A stretch of 64,000 nucleotides of DNA, taken from NCBI RefSeq assembly GCF_001735805.1, contig NZ_CP017248.1, forward strand, positions 2,976,001-3,040,000. The letters are read 5' to 3'. The position numbers and the translations under genes are program-made. This DNA is from Streptomyces fodineus (GTDB lineage Bacteria > Actinomycetota > Actinomycetes > Streptomycetales > Streptomycetaceae). Within the stretch, counting starts at the first letter, position 1; every line of letters starts with the position of its first letter. Shown here piece by piece: positions 26,797 through 35,578 of the stretch. The notes below the pieces were generated by a model that worked only from the letters and a program-made list of their open reading frames with translations, did not search any database and had not been told where the DNA came from.

Positions 26797-27402
26797 TCAG
26801 ACCGTCCAGGACGGCTCCAGCTCCACGATGTCACCGGAGAGCGCCGCGATGTCGGCCTCGGTCTGGGCGCGCAAGGCCAGACGCTCGACGCGCTCGGTCC
26901 GGTACTTGCCGTGCTCGGCTGCCGACCGCCACATCGACAGGATCAAGAACTCCTGCTCGGGTGCCTCGCCGAACATGCCGCGGATCATGCCGGGCGAACC
27001 GGCCATCGCCGGGTTCCAGACCTTCTCCTGCATCAGGGTGAAGTGCTCGACGCGCTCCTCGCGGACCCGGCACAGGGCCACGCGGATCAGATCGGCGTCG
27101 GTGAACCGTGGCTCGAAGCCCGTCTTCACATCGAAGCGGTACTCGAAGAGCTTGACCTGGGCGTCCTTGAACGTGCCGGACTGGGCGGACGCCAGGCGGT
27201 CGTGCGAGCGGGCCATGAAGGAGTCGTAGAAGGCGCGGCTCTCCCAGAAGGCGAAGATGTGCGCCACCCCCGGCCGCTGCCGGCTCCAGCCCCCACCCTG
27301 CCCCCGAAAACCCGGCTCCCCCGGAAGCCCCGCCCATTTCCGCTGCCCCCGCTCGAACCCGCGGCGGTCCACCACGGTGCAGCGAATCCACTTGACCAGC
27401 AC
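26797..27402 (-). CDS. DUF4937-type (YdbC-like) protein
   Basis: The 201-residue protein starts (V)LVKWIRCTVVDRRGFERGQRKW, as in DUF4937 family members, and has a duplicated ferredoxin-like (ABM) fold: AHIFAFWESRAFYDSFMARSHDRLASAQSGTFKDAQVKLFEYRF, then FTLMQEKVWNPAMAGSPGMIRGMFGEAPEQEFLILSMWRSAAEHGKY. The dimeric alpha-beta barrel repeat is also used by antibiotic monooxygenases, but no cofactor or catalytic residue can be named. GTG 27402 is preferred over longer readings. TACGAT lies 7-8 bases upstream, so the message may be leaderless. It is divergent from the TerD-type gene. Confidence 0.85.
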   Translation of the reverse strand: MLVKWIRCTVVDRRGFERGQRKWAGLPGEPGFRGQGGGWSRQRPGVAHIFAFWESRAFYDSFMARSHDRLASAQSGTFKDAQVKLFEYRFDVKTGFEPRFTDADLIRVALCRVREERVEHFTLMQEKVWNPAMAGSPGMIRGMFGEAPEQEFLILSMWRSAAEHGKYRTERVERLALRAQTEADIAALSGDIVELEPSWTV

Positions 27403-27556
27403 CGCGCCATCGTAAGGCCACCGGACGTGGCGTCGGTCACGCTCCGGCGGAGATCGCCCGCGCATGCGCCCCCGCGCGCGTGGCACGATGGACAAGGAGC
27501 CCCGACTCCACAGGAGTTGGGGGACGAGGCAGCCACCGGGGGGAAGGGGAAGCCTG

Positions 27557-28087
27557 TTGACCGGGTTCAGCAAGGGCATCCGCAAGGTCGAGGTCGGGCT
27601 CAAGTGGGACCCCAGTCCGTCGGGTCAGCCGCCTACCGACCTGGACCTCGTCGCCGCGACGTTCGTGTCGGGCGACGCGTACGGGACTCCGGCCTATCTG
27701 GTGCACTTCGACAGCCGCTCGCCGGACGGCACGATCTTCCTCAACCGGGACAGCACGGACGGCAGGGGTTTCGGCTGGGACGAGGTCATGACGCTGGAAC
27801 TGGACCGGCTGGACGGCCGGTACACGCGCGTGGTGGTCGGTGTCGTCATCCAACAGCAGTTCGGGCACAAGACGTTCGTCAATATACTGAATCCGGCCAT
27901 GCGCATCCGGGTGGAGCGTTACACCGTGCTCGCCCAGGACGACTTCGGCTCGGTCCCCGGGGCGACGGCTGCCACGATCGCGGAATTCGTCCGTGACGCC
28001 TCCGGGGAGTGGACCTTCCGTCCCGGCGTGCACGGCTTCGAGGAGGACCCGGCGACCTTCACCCGGGTCATGGGCAGAGCCCGGTAG
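27557..28087 (+). CDS. TerD-domain protein
   Basis: A 176-residue single TerD domain. The family pattern is clear: KVEVGLKWDPSPSGQPPTDLDLVAATF, YLVHFDSRSPDGTIFLNRDS, DEVMTLELDRL and TRVVVGVVIQQQ. The DxD-type acidic loop residues that bind calcium in TerD are partly present (PTDLDLVA and SRSPDG). In Streptomyces, TerD-like proteins are linked to calcium, tellurite resistance and development. TTG 27557 is the start: GGGGGGAAGGGGAAG lies just before it. A near-perfect terminator follows. Confidence 0.9.
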   Translation: MTGFSKGIRKVEVGLKWDPSPSGQPPTDLDLVAATFVSGDAYGTPAYLVHFDSRSPDGTIFLNRDSTDGRGFGWDEVMTLELDRLDGRYTRVVVGVVIQQQFGHKTFVNILNPAMRIRVERYTVLAQDDFGSVPGATAATIAEFVRDASGEWTFRPGVHGFEEDPATFTRVMGRAR

Positions 28088-28089
28088 CG

Positions 28090-28124
28090 GTAAGGGGCGC
28101 CGGCCCATGGCCGGCGCCCCTTAC
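28090..28124. terminator. Bidirectional terminator between terD-like gene and nrdJ
   Basis: GTAAGGGGCGCCGGCC pairs perfectly with GGCCGGCGCCCCTTAC around a 3-base loop. It serves the two convergent genes. Confidence 0.92.
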
Positions 28125-28147
28125 TTCACTTCAGGAACCGCGCGTCG

Positions 28148-31042
28148 TCAGCTGCAGCCGCTGGTGGAGCCGCAGCCCTCGCAGATGTAGCAGGAACCGG
28201 CCCGCTGCATCTTCGTACCGCAGGAGAAGCACAGCGGGGCGTCGGCCTGGATGCCCAGCTGCATCTCCACCAGCTCGGCGCTGGTGTGGGCCTGCTTCGG
28301 GGCGGGCTTGGCCGCCTCGGACTCGGACTTCGGCGCGGCGACCGCCTTCAGCTCCTGGGTGCGCGGCGCGGACTGGGCCAGGCCCTCGACGTCGACCTCG
28401 TCGTCGGACGGCTCGTAGGAACCGGTCTCCAGGTGCCGCTGGCGCTCCTCGGCGGAGTGGATGCCGAGCGCGGAGCGGGTCTCGAAGGGCAGGAAGTCCA
28501 GCGCCAGGCGGCGGAAGATGTAGTCGACGATCGACTGCGCCATCCGCACGTCCGGGTCGTCCGTCATGCCGGCCGGCTCGAAGCGCATGTTGGTGAACTT
28601 CGAGACGTACGTCTCCAGCGGCACGCCGTACTGGAGGCCGACGGAGACCGCGATGGAGAAGGCGTCCATCATGCCCGCGAGGGTGGAGCCCTGCTTGGAC
28701 ATCTTCAGGAAGACCTCGCCGAGACCGTCGTCCGGGTAGGAGTTGGCGGTCATGTAGCCCTCGGCGCCGCCGACCGTGAAGGACGTGGTGATCCCCGGGC
28801 GGCCCTTGGGCAGGCGCTTGCGGACCGGGCGGTACTCGACGACCTTCTCGACCTTGGTCTCGACGGCCGCGGGCTGCTCGGTCTTCTTCTCGTCCGCCGA
28901 GTCCTTCTTCTTGGCGGAGAGCGGCTGGCCCACCTTGCAGTTGTCGCGGTAGATCGCGAGCGCCTTGACGCCCAGCTTCCAGGCCTCGAAGTAGATCTCC
29001 TCGACCTCCTCGACGGTCGCCGTCTCCGGCATGTTGACCGTCTTGGAGATGGCGCCGGAGATCCACGGCTGGATCGCGGCCATCATGCGGACGTGACCCA
29101 TCGGGGAGATGGCGCGCTCGCCCATGGCGCAGTCGAACACCTCGTAGTGCTCGTGCCGCAGGCCGGGGGCGTCGATCACATTGCCGTGCTCGGCGATGTG
29201 GGCGACGATCGCCTCGATCTGCTCCTCCTGGTAGCCCAGGCGGCGCAGGGCCTGCGGGACGGTGCCGTTGACGATCTGCATCGAGCCGCCGCCGACCAGC
29301 TTCTTGAACTTCACGAGCGCCAGGTCGGGCTCGACACCGGTGGTGTCGCAGGACATCGCGAGGCCGATGGTGCCGGTCGGGGCGAGGACGGACGCCTGGG
29401 CGTTACGGAAACCGTTCTTCTCACCGAGACGCTGCACGTCCTGCCAGGCCTCCGTGGCGGCGGCCCACACCGGGGTGTCCAGGTCGTCCATGCGGACGGC
29501 CTTGCCGTTGGCGTCGGCGTGCTGCGCCATGACGCGCTTGTGGGCGTCGGCGTTGCGGGCGTAGCCGTCGTACGGGCCGACGACCGCGGCCAGCTCGGCG
29601 GAACGGCGGTAGGCCGTACCCGTCATCAGGGAGGTGATGGCGCCGGCGAGGGCACGACCGCCGTTGGAGTCGTAGGCGTGGCCGGTGGCCATCAGCAGAG
29701 CGCCCAGGTTGGCGTAGCCGATGCCGAGCTGGCGGAACGCGCGCGTGTTCTCGCCGATCTTCTGGGTCGGGAAGTCCGCGAAGCAGATCGAGATGTCCAT
29801 CGCGGTGATGACCAGCTCGACGACCTTCTGGAAGCGCTCGGTCTCGAAGGACTGGTTGCCCTTGCCGTCGTCCTTCAGGAACTTCATCAGGTTCAGCGAG
29901 GCCAGGTTGCAGGACGTGTTGTCCAGGTGCATGTACTCGCTGCACGGGTTCGACGCGGTGATCCGGCCGGACTCGGGGCAGGTGTGCCAGTTGTTGATGG
30001 TGTCGTCGTACTGGATGCCCGGGTCGGCGCAGGCCCAGGCGGCCTCGGCGATCTTGCGGAAGAGCGCCTTGGCGTCGACCTCCTCGAGGACCTCACCGGT
30101 CATCCGGGCGCGCAGGCCGAAGTTGCCGCCGTCCTCGACCGCCTTCATGAACTCGTCGTTCACACGGACCGAGTTGTTGGCGTTCTGGTACTGGACGGAG
30201 GTGATGTCGTCGCCGCCCAGGTCCATGTCGAAGCCCGCGTCGCGCAGGACGCGGATCTTCTCCTCTTCCTTGACCTTGGTCTCGATGAAGTCCTCGATGT
30301 CGGGGTGGTCGACGTCGAGCACGACCATCTTGGCGGCGCGGCGGGTGGCGCCACCGGACTTGATGGTGCCGGCGGAGGCGTCGGCGCCGCGCATGAAGGA
30401 GACCGGACCAGAGGCGTTGCCGCCGGAGGACAGCAGTTCCTTGGAGGAGCGGATGCGGGAGAGGTTCAGGCCGGCACCGGAGCCGCCCTTGAAGATCATG
30501 CCCTCTTCCTTGTACCAGTCGAGGATCGACTCCATGGAGTCGTCGACGGACAGGATGAAGCAGGCCGAGACCTGCTGGGGCTGCGCGGTGCCCACGTTGA
30601 ACCAGACGGGGCTGTTGAAGCTGAAGATCTGGTGCAGGAGGGCGTAGGCCAGCTCGTGCTCGAAGATCTCGGCGTCGGCGGGCGAGGCGAAGTACTTGTG
30701 GTCCTCGCCGGCCTTCCGGTACGTCTTCACGATGCGGTCGATCAGCTGCTTGAGGCTGGTCTCGCGCTGCGGGGTGCCGACGGCACCGCGGAAGTACTTG
30801 CTGGTGACGATGTTGACCGCGTTCACCGACCAGAAGTCGGGGAACTCGACGCCACGCTGCTCGAAGTTGACCGAGCCGTCGCGCCAGTTGGTCATGACGA
30901 CGTCACGGCGCTCCCACGACACCTCGTCGTACGGGTGCACGCCGGGGGTGGTGTGGATGCGCTCGATGTGCAGTCCCTTGTTACCCGCCTTGGTGCCCTT
31001 GGCTCGGGAACCTCGTGCCGGACCGCTCGCCGTCTCTGTCAT
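28148..31042 (-). CDS. nrdJ: Class II (B12-dependent) ribonucleotide reductase
   Basis: This 964-residue adenosylcobalamin-dependent reductase makes deoxyribonucleotides without oxygen dependence. The N-terminal domain has the FNSPVWFNVG and GGSGAGLNLSRIRSSKE motifs. The active site includes GSTRRAAKMVVLDVDHPD, NPCSEYMHLDNTSCNLASLNLM (catalytic Cys) and the finger-loop region SVLAPTGTIGLAMSCDTTG. The C-terminus has the zinc-ribbon/redox CFSCG...CYICEGCGSTSGC. ATG 31042 follows GGGAGGCGGC. In Streptomyces nrdRJ are cotranscribed, and nrdR lies immediately upstream here. The oxygen-dependent nrdAB genes are not in the window. Confidence 0.97.
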   Translation of the reverse strand: MTETASGPARGSRAKGTKAGNKGLHIERIHTTPGVHPYDEVSWERRDVVMTNWRDGSVNFEQRGVEFPDFWSVNAVNIVTSKYFRGAVGTPQRETSLKQLIDRIVKTYRKAGEDHKYFASPADAEIFEHELAYALLHQIFSFNSPVWFNVGTAQPQQVSACFILSVDDSMESILDWYKEEGMIFKGGSGAGLNLSRIRSSKELLSSGGNASGPVSFMRGADASAGTIKSGGATRRAAKMVVLDVDHPDIEDFIETKVKEEEKIRVLRDAGFDMDLGGDDITSVQYQNANNSVRVNDEFMKAVEDGGNFGLRARMTGEVLEEVDAKALFRKIAEAAWACADPGIQYDDTINNWHTCPESGRITASNPCSEYMHLDNTSCNLASLNLMKFLKDDGKGNQSFETERFQKVVELVITAMDISICFADFPTQKIGENTRAFRQLGIGYANLGALLMATGHAYDSNGGRALAGAITSLMTGTAYRRSAELAAVVGPYDGYARNADAHKRVMAQHADANGKAVRMDDLDTPVWAAATEAWQDVQRLGEKNGFRNAQASVLAPTGTIGLAMSCDTTGVEPDLALVKFKKLVGGGSMQIVNGTVPQALRRLGYQEEQIEAIVAHIAEHGNVIDAPGLRHEHYEVFDCAMGERAISPMGHVRMMAAIQPWISGAISKTVNMPETATVEEVEEIYFEAWKLGVKALAIYRDNCKVGQPLSAKKKDSADEKKTEQPAAVETKVEKVVEYRPVRKRLPKGRPGITTSFTVGGAEGYMTANSYPDDGLGEVFLKMSKQGSTLAGMMDAFSIAVSVGLQYGVPLETYVSKFTNMRFEPAGMTDDPDVRMAQSIVDYIFRRLALDFLPFETRSALGIHSAEERQRHLETGSYEPSDDEVDVEGLAQSAPRTQELKAVAAPKSESEAAKPAPKQAHTSAELVEMQLGIQADAPLCFSCGTKMQRAGSCYICEGCGSTSGCS

Positions 31043-31114
31043 GCCGCCTCCCTGTACGGGCAAAAACGCCCTGAAGTGCCCCGTTTGTTCCCGTGGCACG
31101 GTGTTCTGTCTTGT

Positions 31115-31145
31115 GTTGCGGGCACCCTCAGCTGCCGCCCGCAAC
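31115..31145 (-). other. Inverted repeat between nrdR and nrdJ
   Basis: GTTGCGGGC pairs with GCCCGCAAC around a 13-base loop. It lies in the 165-bp nrdR-nrdJ spacer and could be a partial terminator or an mRNA processing site that sets the nrdR:nrdJ ratio. Confidence 0.5.
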
Positions 31146-31207
31146 AGGTCTTGGTTCGCCGCCGCCCGGCCGGAACCCGGCTCTCCTCCCGGTTTCCGGC
31201 CCGCCGG

Positions 31208-31759
31208 TCAGTCGGCGGCGTGGGCGGGCACGGGAACCTCAGTGGTCCCGCCGGGCCCGCGATCGTCTTCCTGACCCCCCGCCGCCGCGTCTTCCTCGTC
31301 CGCGACGGAGCCTCGCGTCGCCTCCCTCAGCTCCGCGATGGCGGCCTCGAAGTCCTCGAGCGAGTCGAACGCCCGGTAGACGGAGGCGAATCGCAGATAG
31401 GCGACGAGGTCGAGCTCCTGCAACGGGCCGAGTATGGCCAGACCCACGTCATGGGTGGTCAGCTCGGCACTTCCGGTGGCCCGCACCGCCTCCTCGACCC
31501 GCTGGCCGAGCTGGGCGAGTGCGTCCTCGGTGACAGGCCGCCCCTGGCACGCCTTGCGCACGCCGTTGATGACCTTGGTACGACTGAAAGGCTCGGTGAC
31601 TCCGGACCGCTTGACCACCATGAGCGAGCACGTCTCCACGGTCGTGAAACGACGGGAGCAGTCGGGGCACTGGCGGCGCCTGCGGATCGACGTGCCGTCG
31701 TCGGTCGTACGGCTGTCGACCACGCGGCTGTCGGGGTGCCTGCAGAAGGGGCAGTGCAT
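31208..31759 (-). CDS. nrdR: Transcriptional repressor NrdR
   Basis: The 183-residue protein is ATP/dATP-responsive and represses ribonucleotide reductase genes. It has a zinc ribbon ([15 protein letters not shown] and [12 protein letters not shown]) and an ATP-cone domain ([29 protein letters not shown] through [19 protein letters not shown]). A Gly/Asp-rich tail of about 35 residues is added after the standard core. The ATG at 31759 (HCPFC) is preferred to a TTG three codons earlier because AGGAGGG and TTGGAG lie upstream. Two NrdR boxes are upstream, consistent with autoregulation of nrdRJ. Confidence 0.96.
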   Translation of the reverse strand: MHCPFCRHPDSRVVDSRTTDDGTSIRRRRQCPDCSRRFTTVETCSLMVVKRSGVTEPFSRTKVINGVRKACQGRPVTEDALAQLGQRVEEAVRATGSAELTTHDVGLAILGPLQELDLVAYLRFASVYRAFDSLEDFEAAIAELREATRGSVADEEDAAAGGQEDDRGPGGTTEVPVPAHAAD

Positions 31760-31865
31760 GATCTCCAACCCTCCTCACAGCAGACTCAATAGCCCCACGG
31801 GGCCCTTGGGCCCCTGAAGCAGCCCTAAGCATAGGCGATCGCGAAGCCGGTTCAGACCCGGGGGA

Positions 31866-31878
31866 CCACAACTTGTGG
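31866..31878. promoter_or_regulatory. NrdR box 1
   Basis: CCACAACTTGTGG is a perfect palindrome upstream of nrdR. It is 31 bp (three helical turns) centre to centre from a related site, the spacing known for tandem NrdR boxes. Confidence 0.7.
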
Positions 31879-31896
31879 GCTGCTGTAGCCATCCAA

Positions 31897-31909
31897 CCAC
31901 TACATGTGG
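31897..31909. promoter_or_regulatory. NrdR box 2
   Basis: CCACTACATGTGG is a near-palindrome paired with the site at 31866. Confidence 0.65.
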
Positions 31910-32248
31910 GGATTGGCTCATACACCGAGGCAGACCTGCGTGTCGCGAAGGACCGGGGGCGACATCCGACATACCGGCGGACTCAGGGGACACGCGGGCG
32001 CAGAGCCGTATCGCTGTGGCACTTACGGAGATACCGTGGGCGCCGCACGGAGGACGCGTGGGACTCCGGCGCAGAAGGCACCCGGATCCCGGATGAGCGG
32101 GTTCCGGATGGCAGACTGGGGTGACGGCCCACGAGGTCGGCAACCCCGGCGGTGAAGAGTACAACAATGGGCGCTTTTGTCCGCCAGGTGGTGCGTCACC
32201 AATACACCCAGACACATGATCGCGTCAGGCGAATCGCACTTTTTCACT

Positions 32249-32262
32249 CGAACGTGTGTTTG
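32249..32262. promoter_or_regulatory. LexA (SOS) box of lexA
   Basis: CGAACGTGTGTTTG matches the Gram-positive LexA box CGAACN4GTTYG. It lies 61 bp upstream of the lexA start and indicates autoregulation. Confidence 0.85.
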
Positions 32263-32322
32263 GCGCAACCTTTCGAAAGCAACTACCGTTGTCCAGCAGG
32301 GAGACCATCGAGAGGGGCCGAC

Positions 32323-33102
32323 GTGACCACCACCGCAGACAGTGCCACCATCACCGCCCAGGACCGCTCCCAGGGCCGAGTCGAGCCGGTACACGTGATG
32401 AACGAAGCCACGAATCCCGAGGGACACAAGCGCTCCCTGCCGGGCCGACCTCCAGGAATCCGGGCGGACAGCTCCGGACTCACCGACCGGCAGCGCCGCG
32501 TGATCGAAGTCATCCGTGACTCGGTGCAGCGACGCGGCTATCCGCCGTCGATGCGGGAGATCGGGCAGGCCGTCGGCCTCTCGAGCACCTCCTCGGTCGC
32601 GCATCAGCTGATGGCGCTGGAGCGCAAGGGCTTTCTGCGCCGCGACCCGCACCGCCCGCGCGCGTACGAGGTGCGCGGCTCGGACCAGGCCGTGACCGTG
32701 CAGCCCACGGACACCGCCGGCAAGCCCGCCGCGTCGTACGTCCCGCTGGTCGGCCGTATCGCCGCCGGTGGCCCCATCCTCGCGGAGGAGTCCGTCGAGG
32801 ACGTCTTCCCACTCCCCCGCCAGCTCGTCGGCGACGGTGAACTGTTCGTCCTCAAGGTGGTCGGCGACTCCATGATCGAGGCCGCGATCTGCGACGGCGA
32901 CTGGGTCACCGTGCGCCGCCAGCCGGTCGCCGAGAACGGTGACATCGTGGCGGCCATGCTCGACGGCGAAGCCACCGTCAAGCGCTTCAAGCGCGAGGAC
33001 GGCCATGTCTGGCTCCTCCCTCACAACGCGGCCTACGAGCCGATCCCCGGCGACGACGCGACCATCCTGGGCAAGGTCGTCGCGGTGCTGCGGCGCGTGT
33101 GA
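32323..33102 (+). CDS. lexA: SOS repressor LexA
   Basis: The 259-residue LexA has an N-terminal winged helix ([57 protein letters not shown]) and a C-terminal self-cleaving S24 domain. The cleavage pair Ala148-Gly149 is in GRIAAGGPI. The catalytic dyad is Ser183 (VVGDSMIE) and Lys220 (ATVKRF). The N-terminal extension of about 50 residues before the helix-turn-helix is Streptomyces-typical. GTG 32323 follows GAGAGGGGCCGAC. LexA represses DNA-repair genes; dinG immediately downstream and convergent is not behind a recognised box of its own. Confidence 0.97.
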   Translation: MTTTADSATITAQDRSQGRVEPVHVMNEATNPEGHKRSLPGRPPGIRADSSGLTDRQRRVIEVIRDSVQRRGYPPSMREIGQAVGLSSTSSVAHQLMALERKGFLRRDPHRPRAYEVRGSDQAVTVQPTDTAGKPAASYVPLVGRIAAGGPILAEESVEDVFPLPRQLVGDGELFVLKVVGDSMIEAAICDGDWVTVRRQPVAENGDIVAAMLDGEATVKRFKREDGHVWLLPHNAAYEPIPGDDATILGKVVAVLRRV

Positions 33103-33147
33103 CGCCTGCGGCGGGCGGACCCTACGGCTGCTCGCTCCCTGACCGGG

Positions 33148-33175
33148 CCCCGGAACCCCTGCGCCGGTTCCGGGG
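33148..33175 (+). terminator. lexA terminator
   Basis: CCCCGGAACC pairs perfectly with GGTTCCGGGG around an 8-base loop, about 45 bp past the lexA stop. Confidence 0.8.
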
Positions 33176-33212
33176 TCCTACTGTGTCCAGGGGCGCTCCC
33201 CGGCGCCTTCGC

Positions 33213-33256
33213 ATCGCGGGGTAGCCTGACCGGCGCCGGTCAGGCTACCCCGCGAT
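33213..33256. terminator. 44-bp perfect palindrome at the end of dinG
   Basis: A perfect inverted repeat of 44 bp without a loop. Each arm begins ATCGCGGGGTAGCCTGACC and continues with GGC to the centre. It ends at the dinG stop codon and probably terminates dinG transcription; it would form a 20-bp hairpin in RNA in either direction. Confidence 0.75.
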
Positions 33257-35247
33257 CACTGTGCCTCGGCCGGCTGCGCTGCCGCCGCCTTCGCCGCCGC
33301 GTCGATGGCGGCGAGCGACTTGCGGACCTGGTTACGGTCCGTGGTGTACCAGAAGTCCGGCAGTGACGTCTTGAGATAGCCGCCGTACCGTGCCGTGGCC
33401 AGCCGCTGGTCCAGTACGGCGACCACGCCCCGATCCCCCGACGCACGGACGAGCCGGCCGGCACCCTGGGCCATGAGCAGGGCCGCGTGGGTGGCGGCCA
33501 CCGCCATGAAGCCATTGCCGCCGGCGTCCTCCACCGCCTTCTGCCGGGCGCTCATCAAGGGGTCGTCGGGACGCGGGAACGGGATCTTGTCCATGACGAC
33601 GAGCTGACAGCTGGGGCCGGGGACGTCGACGCCCTGCCACAGGGACAGGGTGCCGAACAGGCAGGTCTCAGGGTCGGCCGCGAAGTTCTTGATCAGCTCG
33701 CCGAGGGTCTCCTCGCCCTGGAGCAGGATCGGGAACTGGGGGATCCGGGAGCGCAGCTCCTCCGCCGCGAGCTGTGCGGCCCGCATGGACGAGAACAGCC
33801 CGAGCGTGCGGCCGCCGGCCGCCTGGATGAGTTCGGTCAGCTCGTCCAGCATGTCGGACCGCTCACCGTCACGGGCGGGGCGCGAGAGATGCTTGGCGAC
33901 GTAGAGGATGCCCTGCCTCGGGTAGTCGAAGGGCGAACCGACATCGACGCCCTTCCACTTCGGCAGGTCCGCGCCCTCTGTGCCCTCGGGCCCCAGCCCC
34001 AGGGAGGCTCCGACGCCGTTGAAGTCGCCGCCCAGCTTGAGGGTCGCCGAGGTGAGGACGACGGCGCGGTCCGCGAACAGCTTCTCCCTGAGCAGTCCGG
34101 AGACCGACATGGGTGCGACCCGCAGGGACGCGCCGAAGCGGTCGTGCCGCTCATACCAGACGACGTCCCACTCCGAGCCGTTCAGCACCCGCTCCGCCAC
34201 GTCGTGCACCGTCTCCACCGAGGCCAGTGCCTGCTTGCGCACCGCGTCCTCGTCCTGCACCGACTTGTCGCGCGTCGCGCCGATCGCGGAGATGACCGTA
34301 CGGGCGGCGTCCCGCAGCGCCATCAGGGCATAGCCGAGGTCCTCCGGAATCTCCTCCAGGCGGCCCGGCAGGGCCAGCTCCATCAGCCGCTCGAAGCCCT
34401 CGGCGGCGGTCTGGAGCTGATCGGCGGCCTTCTCGTTGACGAGCTTGGCGGCGCGGCGCACCGCGCGATTGACCTGGCCGGGTGTGAGTTCGCCGGTCGC
34501 GACGCCGGTGACCCTGGAGACCAGCTCGTGGGCCTCGTCCACGATCAGCACCTCGTGCTGGGGCAGCACCGGCGCGCCCTCGATGGCGTCGATGGCGAGC
34601 AGCGCGTGGTTCGTGACCACGACCTCGGCGAGCTTGGCGCGCTCGCGGGCGGTCTCCGCGAAGCACTCGGCGCCGTACGCGCACTTCGACGCGCCCAGGC
34701 ACTCCCGCGACGACACCGACACCTGCGCCCAGGCGCGGTCCGACACACCCGGAGTGAGATCGTCGCGGTCGCCGGTGTCGGTCTCGTCCGACCAGTCCCG
34801 CAGCCGCAGCAGGTCCTGGCCCAGCTTGCTGGTGGGCGCGGCGGCCTCGAACTGGTCGAAGAGACCGTCCTCCTCGTCCTGCGGCATGCCCTCGTGCAGT
34901 CGGTGCAGGCACAGATAGTTCGACCGGCCCTTGAGCATGGCGAACTCCGGGCGGCGGCGCAGCAGCGGGTGCAGGGCTTCGACCGTGCGCGGCAGATCGC
35001 GTTCCACCAGCTGGCGCTGGAGGGCGAGGGTGGCCGTCGCGACGACCACCCGTTCCCCGTGCGCGAGCGCCGGCACGAGATAGCCGAGCGACTTACCGGT
35101 GCCGGTGCCGGCCTGGACCAGCAGGTGGGATCCGTCGTCGATCGCCTCGGCGACCGCTTCGGCCATGGTCACCTGGCCGGGACGCTCCGTGCCGCCGACA
35201 GCGGTGACAGCGGCATGCAGGAGTTCGGGGAGTGAGGGCTTCGTCAT
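33256..35247 (-). CDS. dinG: DinG-type ATP-dependent DNA helicase (iron-sulfur SF2)
   Basis: A 663-residue XPD/DinG-family helicase. Motif I is QAGTGTGKSLGYLVPAL; the Fe-S cluster cysteines are in CLGASKCAYGAECF; the DEAH box is VDEAHEL; later motifs include TSATLKLGG, ASLWQGVDVPG and GRLVRASGDRG. It likely resolves R-loops or D-loops in repair. The ATG at 35247 gives the standard N-terminus (LPELLHAAVTAVGGTERPGQVTMAEAVAEAI). It is convergent with lexA. Confidence 0.95.
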   Translation of the reverse strand: MTKPSLPELLHAAVTAVGGTERPGQVTMAEAVAEAIDDGSHLLVQAGTGTGKSLGYLVPALAHGERVVVATATLALQRQLVERDLPRTVEALHPLLRRRPEFAMLKGRSNYLCLHRLHEGMPQDEEDGLFDQFEAAAPTSKLGQDLLRLRDWSDETDTGDRDDLTPGVSDRAWAQVSVSSRECLGASKCAYGAECFAETARERAKLAEVVVTNHALLAIDAIEGAPVLPQHEVLIVDEAHELVSRVTGVATGELTPGQVNRAVRRAAKLVNEKAADQLQTAAEGFERLMELALPGRLEEIPEDLGYALMALRDAARTVISAIGATRDKSVQDEDAVRKQALASVETVHDVAERVLNGSEWDVVWYERHDRFGASLRVAPMSVSGLLREKLFADRAVVLTSATLKLGGDFNGVGASLGLGPEGTEGADLPKWKGVDVGSPFDYPRQGILYVAKHLSRPARDGERSDMLDELTELIQAAGGRTLGLFSSMRAAQLAAEELRSRIPQFPILLQGEETLGELIKNFAADPETCLFGTLSLWQGVDVPGPSCQLVVMDKIPFPRPDDPLMSARQKAVEDAGGNGFMAVAATHAALLMAQGAGRLVRASGDRGVVAVLDQRLATARYGGYLKTSLPDFWYTTDRNQVRKSLAAIDAAAKAAAAQPAEAQ

Positions 35248-35578
35248 AGCCCAACCACCCTACGACCCGGCACTGACAAACGGGCGATCAAGGCGAGGGA
35301 GGGAGGCGGGGACACGGCCGGGCTCCTGGGTGCGGTGGGGGGCGGAGGAAGGGGAGGGGCAAGCACTTGAACGGAGGCGGGGAGAGCGAGCGAGGTGTGG
35401 GTTGGCGGTGGGCAAGGCACCGAAGAGGAAGGGGGCGCACGGGTGCACGCAGCGGGATGTGGGGGCGCGCGGGCGGCACCACCGGCCGGTCGGAACCGGC
35501 TCGAAAATTTCTCGGATCGATGGGAACCCCCGACCGGCGCGAGCCGTTCACCAAATGTGCACGCGCCGTCACATGGCG
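35248..35578. other. Gap upstream of dinG
   Basis: About 330 bp with no supported gene. The left part is G-rich on the plus strand: GGTGGGGGGCGG and GGAAGGGGAGGGG around 35335-35358 fit a G-quadruplex pattern. The dinG promoter must lie here; no clean -10/-35 pair was found. Confidence 0.45.

Noticed and set aside
28286..31792. A 1168-residue plus-strand open frame
   Set aside because: It is antisense to nrdJ and nrdR and reflects the high GC third positions of those genes.
31872..32322. Small gene between nrdR and lexA
   Set aside because: No frame has start, ribosome binding site and codon bias. The region is regulatory.
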